A stretch of 64,000 nucleotides of DNA, taken from assembly GCF_002868715.1 (NCBI RefSeq), contig NZ_PKLZ01000007.1, positions 124,001 to 188,000 on the forward strand. The letters run 5' to 3'. This document shows positions 1 to 8,247 of the stretch, one piece after another. The stretch comes from Kineobactrum sediminis. Lineage in GTDB: Bacteria; Pseudomonadota; Gammaproteobacteria; Pseudomonadales; Halieaceae. Position 1 is the stretch's first letter; the number at the start of each line of letters is the position of its first letter. The notes under the pieces were generated by a model that was not told the origin of the DNA, did no database searches, and worked only from the letters and a program-made list of their open reading frames with translations. The translations under genes and the position numbers were made by a program.

Positions 1-1045
1 GCCCCATATCTTTTGCAACTTTTACCAGAGTGACATCACTCAGGCGGTCGCCGTTGCGGTTGGGGAATATGAGATCATGATCGCGGGGCAGGGCCTTCAG
101 GATATCTATTGCCGCATTACATAGCGGCACCTTGTGGCTTTTGCCTTCTTTCATCCGGTTGGCGTCTATCGTCCAGACTGCGGTATCCATATCTATCTCT
201 GCCCAAGTGGCTCCGCGTACCTCGCCGGATCTGGCGGCGGTGAGAATACCGAATCGTAACCCCATTGCGCCTATGGTCTGCTTTTGTGCCAGCTGGGTCA
301 TGAATTCCGGTATATCCTGTACTGCCATCGCCGCATGGTGCTTAACGGTCGATACCTTGCTGGGCAGGGGTAGGGATAGATCAAGGTTTCCTTTCCAGCG
401 TGCGGGGTTATCGCCAGTGCGGAGACCTTCAGCGCCGGCAACATCAAGGATGCGCTCAACGGTGCCGCGTACCCTGGTGGCGGTTTCTGTCTTCGTCTCC
501 CAGATGGGGGTCAGCATGGCTAGAATATGTGCCCGCTGAATGTCACCTACCAGCATGTTGCCGATATGGGGGAATATGTATTTTGTTAAATGGGTGTTCA
601 GCTTTTGCACTTGCTGGGCGCTTTTCAATTCTTTGCTTTTCTTCATCACCCAAGTTTTGGCAACATCGCGAAACATCACTGCTTTGGCCTGCTCGCGGAT
701 AACAGCGGATCTCGCGGCGCGGCGGGTGGCTCTAGGGTCGATACCCTGCCTGATCTGTTCCTTGATCTCTCGGGCCTTGTCTCGGGCGCTGGCGAGCGTG
801 ACCTCGGGATATGGCCCCAAGCCTAGCTCCGGTCGCGCATTGCCTACAGGCGTCTTCAGGAGCCAAGAGCGCGCAAAGGTTTTATTCCCGGCCACTGGTG
901 GTGAGCACTGCAGGTAAAGGCCACCAACGCCACCGACAGCGTGCAGTATCGGGCGAGGCTTCCCGGCGTTCGGGCCAGTCTTCGTAATACCCCACTTCAG
1001 GCGGCGGACCTGTATATCGGAAAGTTCGATTCCGAGTTTAGGCAT
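1..1045 (-). CDS. P4-type tyrosine recombinase / phage integrase (3' end outside window)
   Basis: The minus strand reads open from ATG 1045 to the left edge for 348 codons, so the C-terminus is missing. The N-terminus (MPKLGIELSDIQVRRLK) begins a DUF4102-type arm-binding domain with the typical LGLGPYPEVTLASARDKA stretch near residues 78-95. A SAM-like core-binding region follows. The catalytic domain has the first active-site Arg in LTAARSGEVRGATW, and later IFPNRNGDRLSD. The HxxR, second His and Tyr nucleophile should lie left of position 1. An AAGGGTGG ribosome binding site sits about 5 nt before the start. P4-type integrases drive site-specific integration of islands and satellites, often at a tRNA 3' end beside the int start; no tRNA is visible to the right. 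The family is clear; intactness cannot be judged. Confidence 0.9.
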   Translation of the reverse strand, partial: MPKLGIELSDIQVRRLKWGITKTGPNAGKPRPILHAVGGVGGLYLQCSPPVAGNKTFARSWLLKTPVGNARPELGLGPYPEVTLASARDKAREIKEQIRQGIDPRATRRAARSAVIREQAKAVMFRDVAKTWVMKKSKELKSAQQVQKLNTHLTKYIFPHIGNMLVGDIQRAHILAMLTPIWETKTETATRVRGTVERILDVAGAEGLRTGDNPARWKGNLDLSLPLPSKVSTVKHHAAMAVQDIPEFMTQLAQKQTIGAMGLRFGILTAARSGEVRGATWAEIDMDTAVWTIDANRMKEGKSHKVPLCNAAIDILKALPRDHDLIFPNRNGDRLSDVTLVKVAKDMG

Positions 1046-1273
1046 CTTGACCACCCTTAACACTTATTTTATTCATCCCTTACACCTACCCTACATAAAG
1101 TACAGTTATTGCATATTATGGCATGCTGCCGCGTGATACAAGGGGTGAGGGTTTAGAGTAGGGCGTGTGCGATATACCCTATAAATATAGGGGTTTAATG
1201 CGGCGCAATGCTATGGGAAGCGTCGAGTTTCAAGATTATAATGGTGCATGCCAGGGGCACCACTGTAAAAACA
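1046..1273. other. Intergenic region upstream of the integrase
   Basis: This AT-richer stretch lies between the integrase start and the palindrome. I find no tRNA and no convincing ORF. On the minus strand, two similar words (GTGTAAGGG and GTGTTAAGGG) lie just upstream of the integrase. A small imperfect palindrome (ACCCTATAAATATAGGGGT) sits near 1177-1195. It probably holds the int promoter, and by analogy with other P4-type elements possibly the attachment site, but no att core can be identified from one end alone. Confidence 0.4.
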
Positions 1274-1346
1274 GATGGGGTCAGGTCTCGCATTGTAGCA
1301 TCCGCCTGAAGGGCAAAAATGCTACAATGCGAGACCTGACCCCATC
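1274..1346. repeat. 28-bp perfect inverted repeat, REP-like palindrome
   Basis: Positions 1274-1301 are repeated as an exact reverse complement at 1319-1346, with a 17-bp loop. The arm core is GGGGTCAGGTCTCGCATTGT followed by AGCAT. It begins 15 bp beyond the stop codon of the metallo-hydrolase gene. The same core, with one base changed (ACAAAG for ACAATG), occurs twice at 2423-2489 on the other side of that gene. In RNA it would form a very stable hairpin, but there is no T tract, so it is more likely a mobile REP/REPIN-type element than a dedicated terminator. Confidence 0.85.
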
Positions 1347-1360
1347 CCTCCAGCTGTTGG

Positions 1361-2311
1361 CTACAGCGGGAAGCAGCCAAGGTCCTCGGCCACATCTATG
1401 GTGCCGTCGAACCCGTCGGCGAGAATGTCCAGGCTGTCCTCAAGATTACGCTCGCTGCGTTTCATGAGGTGAGACACAACCACGCGGTTTACGTTTGCTT
1501 GCCGAATTCCCTCTGCCCAGCGACTCGGCGTCGCATGTAGCCGCTTTGCGGCAGGTCCAGCCTGCTCGGGAATGGCAAGGTGGATCACCAGCAGATCGGC
1601 ATCGTTTGCCAGTTCCCAAAACCCCGCTTCCCCGCCATCCTGGTCGCCACTGAACACGATGACTTTATCGGCAATGTTTACCCGGTAACCCAGCGCTGGC
1701 ACGGAACCGTGCCGAACAGCAACTGCCTGTACTGAAAGGCCGCCTGAATCGAATACCTGGATAGCGCTACTTTCAGCATTGATTTTTGCGGGCACCACGA
1801 TGGGTTCAAGTTCCAACAGGCCACCGGTACCGTCAAGTGCACCGGCAAGATAGCCGAAAGCGCCTTCCCGGCCCAGCAGACGCTCCAGAAAAATGTCGAC
1901 GGCCGGAAATGCTCCGCTGCCGGTAGGTCCACTCACAGGCAGGGCGCGAGAGCGACCGTTGAAAAAACTTCGCTTGGCGAGTGCCACGATATCTCCCGCA
2001 TGATCGGTGTGCAGGTGGGTTAGGGCAAGGAGTCGGAGATCAGCTTCCCTTGCGCCGGATTCCACGAAACGCAGCAGGGACCCGCTGCCCGAATCCACAA
2101 GAACGCGCGCCCGACCATCCACCCAAACTAGATACGAAGAGCCTGCCCGGCCGGACGCGAGCTCCGGACCACCTGATCCCAGTACCTGCATGACGATTCG
2201 CGCCCGATCGGGGCAACGAGGAGGTTCCGCTGCAATGCCAGCGGCCCCCAGCATCAGGCTGAAGCTGCCAATCAGGCCTAGTAGTGACAGTCGAAAAGTG
2301 ATTTTTGCCAT
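1361..2311 (-). CDS. Secreted metallo-beta-lactamase-fold hydrolase
   Basis: A 316-aa protein with an N-terminal signal peptide (LSLLGLIGSFSLMLGAAGIAAE) indicating export. The metal-binding motif HLHTDHAGD (His99, His101, Asp103, His104) is followed by a downstream His (AVAVRHGSVPALGY), an Asp (FSGDQDGG) and a C-terminal His (VVVSHLM). This is the ligand set of the dinuclear-zinc MBL fold. The pattern resembles RNase Z/arylsulfatase-like members more than true beta-lactamases. The substrate is unknown. The gene stands alone and is bracketed by repeats of one family at 1274-1346 and 2423-2489, which suggests it could have moved as a unit. Confidence 0.85.
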   Translation of the reverse strand: MAKITFRLSLLGLIGSFSLMLGAAGIAAEPPRCPDRARIVMQVLGSGGPELASGRAGSSYLVWVDGRARVLVDSGSGSLLRFVESGAREADLRLLALTHLHTDHAGDIVALAKRSFFNGRSRALPVSGPTGSGAFPAVDIFLERLLGREGAFGYLAGALDGTGGLLELEPIVVPAKINAESSAIQVFDSGGLSVQAVAVRHGSVPALGYRVNIADKVIVFSGDQDGGEAGFWELANDADLLVIHLAIPEQAGPAAKRLHATPSRWAEGIRQANVNRVVVSHLMKRSERNLEDSLDILADGFDGTIDVAEDLGCFPL

Positions 2312-2422
2312 AACCCGGCGCCTCCTGGACGTAATGATCTGAGTATAACGGACCTATGGCGACCTGCTGGCGCAGCCTGGAGCGGTTGCTGATTTTCCGT
2401 GGTACTGACGGGCTCCCATTTG

Positions 2423-2489
2423 CGAATGCTACAAAGCGAGACCTGACCCCGGGGATTCGAATGCTACAAAGCGAGACCTGACCCCGGGG
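2423..2489 (+). repeat. Two 32-bp direct repeats of the REP-like family
   Basis: Two identical 32-bp copies occupy 2423-2454 and 2458-2489, 35 bp start to start. The core is GCTACAAAGCGAGACCTGAC followed by CCCGGGG. This is the same sequence family as the arms of the palindrome at 1274-1346. They lie in the roughly 320-bp gene-free stretch between the metallo-hydrolase start and hsp20. Apart from these copies and the hsp20 promoter I see nothing in that stretch. Confidence 0.85.
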
Positions 2490-2560
2490 GTTTGACATGG
2501 GCCTCTGCCGCGGGTGCTTGATGCCGATCAAATTCGAGGCGTTCATGTAGGGCGGTGCAC

Positions 2561-2588
2561 TTGCAGGAAGAGGGATGGACCTTATACT
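2561..2588 (+). promoter_or_regulatory. Candidate hsp20 promoter
   Basis: TTGCAG at 2561-2566 and TATACT at 2583-2588 are separated by 16 bp, ending 46 bp before the hsp20 start. The same bases can be read as a sigma-32-like pair, CTTGCAG plus CCTTATAC with 13 bp between, which would suit a heat-shock gene. The -35 match is weak in both readings. Confidence 0.4.
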
Positions 2589-2634
2589 CAATTGCACGCA
2601 GAACAAACCGTAACTGCCAATGGAGGTATACACC

Positions 2635-3060
2635 ATGTCTTTGATTCCACGCAGCAACCTGTTAGGCATAGATCGTTTTTTTGATGATTTCTGGGCGCCT
2701 GCAGTAGTTGATAATGAAATGAGCTCCTTCTTTTCACCCCGTGTTGATATTGCGGACCAGGGCGATCATTACGAGATCACGGCCGAGCTGCCCGGCGTCA
2801 AGAAAAAGGACGTTAACCTCTACGTCAAAGATGGCGTCCTGACCCTTGAGGCGGAGTCCAGCCACGAGGAGAAAGAGGAAAAAGAGGGGCGGATGATTCG
2901 CCAGGAGCGGCGCTATGGCAAATTCATGCGCACTTTCAACCTGGGCGGCGACGTCAAGGAGTCAGATATCAAGGCTTCCTTCAAGGATGGTATCCTGACC
3001 TTGCAGGCACCCAAGGCGAAAAAGACAACCTCAGAACAGCATCGCATTACCATTAACTGA
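2635..3060 (+). CDS. Hsp20 / alpha-crystallin small heat shock protein
   Basis: A 141-aa ATP-independent holdase chaperone that binds unfolding proteins in the cytoplasm. The alpha-crystallin domain spans about residues 40-135. It includes VDIADQGDHYEITAELPGV, the conserved KDVNLYVKDGVLTLEA strand region and the terminal FKDGILTLQAPKAK with the G-I/V-L signature. I chose ATG 2635 because GGAGG at 2622-2626 is 8 nt upstream; the earlier ATG at 2620 overlaps that ribosome binding site. The protein resembles the IbpA/HspA class of proteobacteria. It stands alone, just upstream of a P450 gene. Confidence 0.93.
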   Translation: MSLIPRSNLLGIDRFFDDFWAPAVVDNEMSSFFSPRVDIADQGDHYEITAELPGVKKKDVNLYVKDGVLTLEAESSHEEKEEKEGRMIRQERRYGKFMRTFNLGGDVKESDIKASFKDGILTLQAPKAKKTTSEQHRITIN

Positions 3061-3147
3061 GCCCACTCAGCGGGCAGTGCGGCGCTCAGGTAGGCGCGGA
3101 GGCGACCTTGTGCAAGAATGAGCGGGTCTCTTATTGAGGATCGCGCC

Positions 3148-4515
3148 ATGGCAATACCCACCCCTGCCGATTATACCCTTGCCCCCGACTGCGAGCGCCT
3201 GCAGCACTTGCCCGGTGAATTTGGCTTGCCATTGCTCGGTATTACCCCCGAGCTATTGCGGGACCAGTTAGGGCTAGCGAGGCGTTTTTATGAGCGTTAC
3301 GGCGCTGTCTCCCGAATCCAGATGGCCCGGCAGAAAGGCGTGCTGGCGTTGGGGCCGGATCTCGCGCAAACGATTCTGCTGGATAAGGAGCAGAATTTTT
3401 CTTCCCAGATGGGCTACAAATGGTCGCTGTCACCTTATTTTGGGGAGTATTACCTGCTTGGCAAGGACTTTGACGAGCACAAGTTTCAGCGGCGGGTAAT
3501 GCAAACCGGGTTCAAAACGGCAGCGATGCGTGGTTATGTGGACATGATGAACCCGATTCTGGCCCGGGGTATTGCGGATTGGGGTCACACCGAAGATTTT
3601 CATTTCTACCCGGCAATAAAAGAGTTACTGCTGGCCATGGCGCTCAAGGTTTTCTATGGCGTCGACGGTGGCAGCAGTGTGGCCGGTGATCTCTCGGGCG
3701 CGTTTATTGATATTACCGAGGGCATGCTGGGCCTTTTTCATGTTGACCTGCCCGGGTTTCGCTACCGTCGGGGCCAACGTGGCAAGCGCCGGGTGGAGGC
3801 CTACCTGTCTGGCTTGTTGCCGGCGGCACGGCGGGAGGAGCGTCAGGATATGCTGGCGTACATGGCCAAGGAAGTGCGTCCCGATGGCAACCTGTTTTCT
3901 GACCAGGAGCTGGTAGACCATGCCAATTTTCTGTTGTTTGCGGCTCATGACACCACCACCAGCACCCTGACCCACATGATGTACTACCTGGCGCGCTATC
4001 CCGAGTGGCAGCAGCGTATCAGGGAGGAGGGCAGCGCCGTTAACGACGGCGGCGAGTTGGGCTACGATGACCTCGCCTCCCTGCCATTGCTGGAGGCGAC
4101 ATTCTTCGAGTCCCAGCGGCTGCACCCCTCGGTGGGCGTCATGGCCCGTCGGACGTTGCGCGATTGTAAGTTGGGTGGCCTGGATGTCCTGGCCAATACC
4201 CTGGTTTTCCAGTTTCCAATGTTCACCAATCGAATGGATAACTGGTGGCAGGATCCCGACAGTTTTGATCCGGCGCGCTTTTTGGCTCCACGCCAGGAGC
4301 AGAAATCGCATCCCTTTGCCTTTATGCCCTTTGGTGGTGGCGCCCACAAGTGCATTGGTATGCACTTTGGCAGCATGCAGGCTCGCCTGTTTACTCACCT
4401 GTTTCTTCAGCGTTACGAAATCAGTTTGCCGCCGGGCCATAAAGCGAGCTTTCAGACCGTACCACTGCCCAAACTCCGGGATGATCTGCCACTGCACCTG
4501 CGGCCCTTGTCCTGA
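3148..4515 (+). CDS. Cytochrome P450
   Basis: A 455-aa soluble heme monooxygenase. Visible signatures are the I-helix oxygen-activation stretch FAAHDTTTSTL, the K-helix ExxR (ESQRLHP), and the heme-thiolate loop FMPFGGGAHKCIG with the ligand Cys near residue 402. No membrane anchor is seen, so it needs separate redox partners; no ferredoxin or reductase gene is adjacent. Start ATG 3148 has TGAGGA at 3135-3140; an upstream in-frame ATG at 3118 has a more distant GGAGG and would add 10 residues. The substrate is unknown; many marine P450s of this kind oxidise fatty acids, sterols or terpenes. Confidence 0.93.
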   Translation: MAIPTPADYTLAPDCERLQHLPGEFGLPLLGITPELLRDQLGLARRFYERYGAVSRIQMARQKGVLALGPDLAQTILLDKEQNFSSQMGYKWSLSPYFGEYYLLGKDFDEHKFQRRVMQTGFKTAAMRGYVDMMNPILARGIADWGHTEDFHFYPAIKELLLAMALKVFYGVDGGSSVAGDLSGAFIDITEGMLGLFHVDLPGFRYRRGQRGKRRVEAYLSGLLPAARREERQDMLAYMAKEVRPDGNLFSDQELVDHANFLLFAAHDTTTSTLTHMMYYLARYPEWQQRIREEGSAVNDGGELGYDDLASLPLLEATFFESQRLHPSVGVMARRTLRDCKLGGLDVLANTLVFQFPMFTNRMDNWWQDPDSFDPARFLAPRQEQKSHPFAFMPFGGGAHKCIGMHFGSMQARLFTHLFLQRYEISLPPGHKASFQTVPLPKLRDDLPLHLRPLS

Positions 4516-4601
4516 AGCGTTAATGATCGGGCGCAGGGACCAATTTCTAGCCGCGAGTACTTGCAAATTCAGCGTTCCCGTATCAGTCTAGCGCACGACA
4601 G

Positions 4602-4624
4602 GAATGCGGCATAATGTGGCATTC
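4602..4624. promoter_or_regulatory. Imperfect palindrome upstream of the transglycosylase gene
   Basis: GAATGC and GCATTC form exact ends of a 23-bp near-palindrome whose inner bases also largely pair, 34 bp before the transglycosylase start. It could be an operator or simply part of the 5' untranslated region. Nothing else marks the 140-bp gap between the P450 and this gene. Confidence 0.25.
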
Positions 4625-4658
4625 GCTTTAAGGTCGCGGCAATCGAGGTACTACCCAG

Positions 4659-6578
4659 TTGCGGTATCGGGTAATGTGTTTGATCCTTTTATTCCAGTGG
4701 CTGCCGGCTCTTTCTGTTGCTGCCGGGGAGCCCCTGGAGAGAGACCGTGAAGTCTACGGCGATGCGGTTGTGGCTATCGACCGCGGACGCTGGACGGAGT
4801 ACCAGCAACTTCGCCCGGGCCTTGAAAGTTACCCTCTGGCGATGTATCTCGATTACTTTGAACTGAGCCGTAAACCCCGACAGGTACGTGCCGGCGATGC
4901 CCGGCTGTTTCTGCAGCGTAGTGCCGGCTCGCCGCTGCCCAACCGCTTTCTGGCCATATATCTGCGCCAGGCCGGTAAAGACCGGCGCTGGTCAGATTTT
5001 CTGGCAGTGATGCCGAGGGAGCCCAACGCGATTGAGCTCAAGTGCTACTTCTTTCGCGCACGGCTGGCCACTGGAGATACGCTGGTTGCCTGGGAGGGCG
5101 CAGAGCGCCTCTGGGTCCATGGTGAGTCGAGGCCGAAAGCCTGCGATCCCCTGTTCGATGCCTGGTTGAAGGCGGGTGAGCTCAACGATGAGGTGGTCTG
5201 GGCGCGCCTGTTGAAGGCCTTTGATGCCCGCGAACGTTCCCTGATGAGTTATGTTGCCCGCAAAGGCAGTGAGGAACTGCGCCCATGGTCCGACAAGCTG
5301 CTGGCCATTTACAGCCAGCCCGATCGCATGCGCAGGATCGCGCCGCCAGTGGACGACGCCCGGATGGCGGATATCATTACCCACGCGGTTGCCTACTTTG
5401 CGCGCTACAAACCGGAAGCGGCATTGGCGCACTGGCATTATTACCGGGAGCATCTGACATTCAGCGATCAACAGGTCAACCAGGCCGAACGCGCACTGGT
5501 ATTGCGCAGCCTGTTCGCCAAATCCGAAGTCAACAAGCCGTGGGTTGAAGATACATTGGCGCAGCTGGGTGATGACACCCTGGTTGAGGTCCGTTTGCGC
5601 TGGGCGCTGCGGGAGCAGGATTGGACCGCCGTGGCCTCAAATATTGGCAAATTATCTGCTGACGCCCGGGCACAACCAGTCTGGCGTTACTGGCGGGCGG
5701 TGGTTCACGAGCGTAACAGTGAGCCGGAAGCCGCCCGTGAATTATTACAACAGGTTGCACGTGAGCGCGAGTATTACGGCTTTCTTGCTGCGGCGCGACT
5801 TGGAGTACCCCCCGACTTCAATCACCAGAGCGTGGTGTTGGCGGACCCCGGCGATACACCGGAGAACCGGTTACCTGTGGTGCAGCGGATTGAAGAGCTA
5901 TACCACCATGATGAGGAAAATCTGGCTCACTCCGAGTGGTTCCAGGTACTCAATGACAGCGAGCCCGGGCAACAGCAGCAGCTTGCCACACTCGCGGCAG
6001 GCAGGGGCTGGCACCGTATGGCGATTGATGCTGCCAATCGGGCACAATTCTGGGATGCCCTTGATTTGCGGTTTCCGATGCCCTACGGCGATGTATTCAA
6101 TCACTATGCGGATCTCCGGCAGGTGCCCAGTAGCGAGCTGATGGCAATTGCTCGCCGGGAAAGCGCCTTTTATCCCGGCGCGCGCTCTCCTGTTGGAGCC
6201 CGCGGGCTGATGCAGATAATGCCGGCTACCGGGAAGCAGGTGGCCTCAGGGCTGGGTACGGCGCATAGTAGCCAGGCACTATTCCAGGTTGAACATAACG
6301 TGCTGCTGGGCAGTGCGTATTACCGCCAGCTACTGGACCGTTATGGCAATAACCGGGTGCTGGCCATGGCAGCCTACAATGCGGGGCCTCATCGGGTTGA
6401 TCTGTGGCGCAACAAGCCGGGCAAGACGGTGCCCGTGGATATCTGGATTGAAACCATTCCTTACCGCGAAACCCGCGGCTACGTGAAAGCGGTGCTGGCC
6501 TATAACCTGATATTCAAATATCTTGGGGGTGAATCCGGCAACTTGCTGACCACACAAGAACAGCAGCTTGCCTATTAA
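4659..6578 (+). CDS. slt: Soluble lytic murein transglycosylase (Slt70-like)
   Basis: A 639-aa periplasmic enzyme that cleaves glycan strands of peptidoglycan, forming 1,6-anhydro-muramyl ends. It has a signal peptide (MCLILLFQWLPALSVAAG), then a long alpha-helical superhelix of about 450 residues. The C-terminal catalytic domain has the SLT signatures IARRESAFYPGARSP (Glu near residue 501), GARGLMQIMPATG and AMAAYNAGPHRV. Length matches E. coli Slt70. The start is TTG 4659 with GAGGTA 8 nt upstream; ATG 4674 would give a shorter signal n-region. The arsS cassette begins 26 bp downstream. Confidence 0.92.
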   Translation: MRYRVMCLILLFQWLPALSVAAGEPLERDREVYGDAVVAIDRGRWTEYQQLRPGLESYPLAMYLDYFELSRKPRQVRAGDARLFLQRSAGSPLPNRFLAIYLRQAGKDRRWSDFLAVMPREPNAIELKCYFFRARLATGDTLVAWEGAERLWVHGESRPKACDPLFDAWLKAGELNDEVVWARLLKAFDARERSLMSYVARKGSEELRPWSDKLLAIYSQPDRMRRIAPPVDDARMADIITHAVAYFARYKPEAALAHWHYYREHLTFSDQQVNQAERALVLRSLFAKSEVNKPWVEDTLAQLGDDTLVEVRLRWALREQDWTAVASNIGKLSADARAQPVWRYWRAVVHERNSEPEAARELLQQVAREREYYGFLAAARLGVPPDFNHQSVVLADPGDTPENRLPVVQRIEELYHHDEENLAHSEWFQVLNDSEPGQQQQLATLAAGRGWHRMAIDAANRAQFWDALDLRFPMPYGDVFNHYADLRQVPSSELMAIARRESAFYPGARSPVGARGLMQIMPATGKQVASGLGTAHSSQALFQVEHNVLLGSAYYRQLLDRYGNNRVLAMAAYNAGPHRVDLWRNKPGKTVPVDIWIETIPYRETRGYVKAVLAYNLIFKYLGGESGNLLTTQEQQLAY

Positions 6579-6604
6579 CGTGGCAATACACTTGAGGAGG
6601 TTTC

Positions 6605-7561
6605 ATGCAGGATACCCGGTCGCTGCTGATCAGCACTGATTTTCCGCCCCTGCGGCGTGGTGAGCTCGACACTTTGCAGGTGAACCTCGGGTATCTGTGT
6701 AACCTGAGCTGTGTCCATTGCCACGTCAACGCGGGGCCGACGCGTACCGAACTCATGGATCGTACAACGATTGACCAGGTGCTGACGCTGCTGGAGAGCC
6801 GCGGCATCGGCACCCTGGATCTCACCGGCGGCGCTCCGGAACTCAACCCGGATTTTCGCTACCTGGTCAGCGCTGCCCGCACGTTGGGTGTACGGGTGAT
6901 CGATCGCAGTAACCTTACCGTGCTGCTGGAGCCAGGGCAGGAAACCCTGGCTGATTACCTGGCCGCGGAGCGGGTAGTGATTACCGCGTCGCTGCCCTGC
7001 TATATGGAGCAGAACGTTCAGGAACAGCGTGGCAAGGGTGTTTACGCCGACAGTATTCATGCCCTCCAGCAATTGAACGCACTCGGTTATGGCCGCGACC
7101 CGGCGCTGGAACTCAACCTGGTCTATAACCCCGTAGGTGCGATATTGCCGCCATCACAGGTGGACCTGGAGGCTGATTACAAACGTGAACTGGGGCAGCG
7201 CTTTGGTATTGTATTTAACCAGCTGTTCACGATCACCAATATGCCGATCAGCCGGTTCGGCGCGGTTTTGCTGGCGCAGGGCAACTACACGGATTACATG
7301 ACCCTGTTGCGGGACAATTTCAGTGCAGCGAATCTGGAAACGGTGATGTGCAAGTCCCTGCTCAGTGTCGACTGGCAGGGGTTTCTGTATGACTGTGATT
7401 TCAATCAAATGCTGGCGCTGCCACTGGGCGGCGGCCGTGGTCGTCATATCGGGGAACTTCTGCAAGCGCCGGATATGGCAGGACAGGCGATCGTGACGGG
7501 TGAGCACTGCTATGGCTGCACCGCGGGCCAGGGCAGCAGCTGCGGTGGTGCCCTGGATTAG
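6605..7561 (+). CDS. arsS: Arsenosugar biosynthesis radical SAM protein ArsS-like
   Basis: A 318-aa radical SAM enzyme. The 4Fe-4S motif is CX3CX2C at Cys32, Cys36 and Cys39 (LCNLSCVHC), followed by a SAM-binding LTGGAPEL. The C-terminal CYGCTAGQGSSC is the family signature; some relatives carry selenocysteine here, but this one has only Cys codons. ArsS is proposed to add a 5'-deoxyadenosyl group to dimethylarsenite, the first step after arsenic methylation in arsenosugar synthesis. A strong ribosome binding site (GAGGAGG) precedes ATG 6605. The stop overlaps the GTG start of the next gene by 1 nt, indicating translational coupling. Confidence 0.9.
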   Translation: MQDTRSLLISTDFPPLRRGELDTLQVNLGYLCNLSCVHCHVNAGPTRTELMDRTTIDQVLTLLESRGIGTLDLTGGAPELNPDFRYLVSAARTLGVRVIDRSNLTVLLEPGQETLADYLAAERVVITASLPCYMEQNVQEQRGKGVYADSIHALQQLNALGYGRDPALELNLVYNPVGAILPPSQVDLEADYKRELGQRFGIVFNQLFTITNMPISRFGAVLLAQGNYTDYMTLLRDNFSAANLETVMCKSLLSVDWQGFLYDCDFNQMLALPLGGGRGRHIGELLQAPDMAGQAIVTGEHCYGCTAGQGSSCGGALD

Positions 7562-8247
7562 TGGCCTCGCCAAGCTACAGTTTTGTTATCCCGGTACTCA
7601 ATGAATCGACACATATTGAACGGTTATTGCAGTTGCTCGCAAGAAAATTCCCCGATGCCGAACGTATCGTGGTCGATGGTAACAGTAACGACGATACGGT
7701 AGCGCGGGCACTGGTTGGCTGCACCCATTTACTGATTGGCGAGCGCGGACGTGCAGCACAAATGAACCTGGGGGCGAGTATCGCCAGTGGTGATTATCTG
7801 CTGTTTCTGCACGCTGACAGTGAACCTGATTTTGATGCTCCCGCGTTGGGGGCCTGGCTGGCGAATGGCCCTGCATGGGGTTTTTTTCAGCTACGGCTCA
7901 GTGGTGGCAGGCGCATATTCCGGTTGCTTGAGAGAGCGATAAACCTGCGTTCACGGCTTAGCGGCATTGGTACCGGTGACCAGATGTTGTTTGTGACCCG
8001 GAGTATTTTTGCGACCGACCACGAATTTGCGCCATTACCGCTGATGGAGGACGTGGAGTTGTGCCGGCGCCTGCGCCGGATGAGTGTCCCGTCAGTGGCT
8101 CCGCTAATCATTATCACCTCTTCCCGGCGCTGGGAGCAGCGGGGCGTGTGGCGTACCATTCTGCAGATGTGGTCGCTGCGGCTGGCGTTTGCGCTGGGGG
8201 TTCCCGCAGCCCGTTTATGGCAGGTTTATTATGGCCGACAAGCCTGA
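7561..8247 (+). CDS. TIGR04283-type arsenosugar glycosyltransferase
   Basis: A 228-aa GT-A fold family 2 glycosyltransferase. It opens with SFVIPVLNES, then the nucleotide-binding IVVDGNSNDDT and the metal-site HADSEPD. This short GT2 type is regularly encoded beside arsS and a DUF2064 protein. The GTG start at 7561 shares its first base with the arsS stop codon. It probably acts on the arsenosugar intermediate or a lipid carrier; the exact sugar donor is not evident. A hydrophobic C-terminus (LRLAFALGVPAARLW) suggests membrane contact. Confidence 0.88.
   Translation: MASPSYSFVIPVLNESTHIERLLQLLARKFPDAERIVVDGNSNDDTVARALVGCTHLLIGERGRAAQMNLGASIASGDYLLFLHADSEPDFDAPALGAWLANGPAWGFFQLRLSGGRRIFRLLERAINLRSRLSGIGTGDQMLFVTRSIFATDHEFAPLPLMEDVELCRRLRRMSVPSVAPLIIITSSRRWEQRGVWRTILQMWSLRLAFALGVPAARLWQVYYGRQA

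Noticed and set aside
132-917. Plus-strand open frames of up to 135 aa near the left edge
   Set aside because: They lie opposite the integrase frame, which has clear family motifs on the minus strand; the plus frames show no family signature.
1046-1273. A tRNA or tmRNA 3' end serving as the integrase attachment site
   Set aside because: I could not fold a T-arm and acceptor pair with a CCA end in this stretch; no convincing match.
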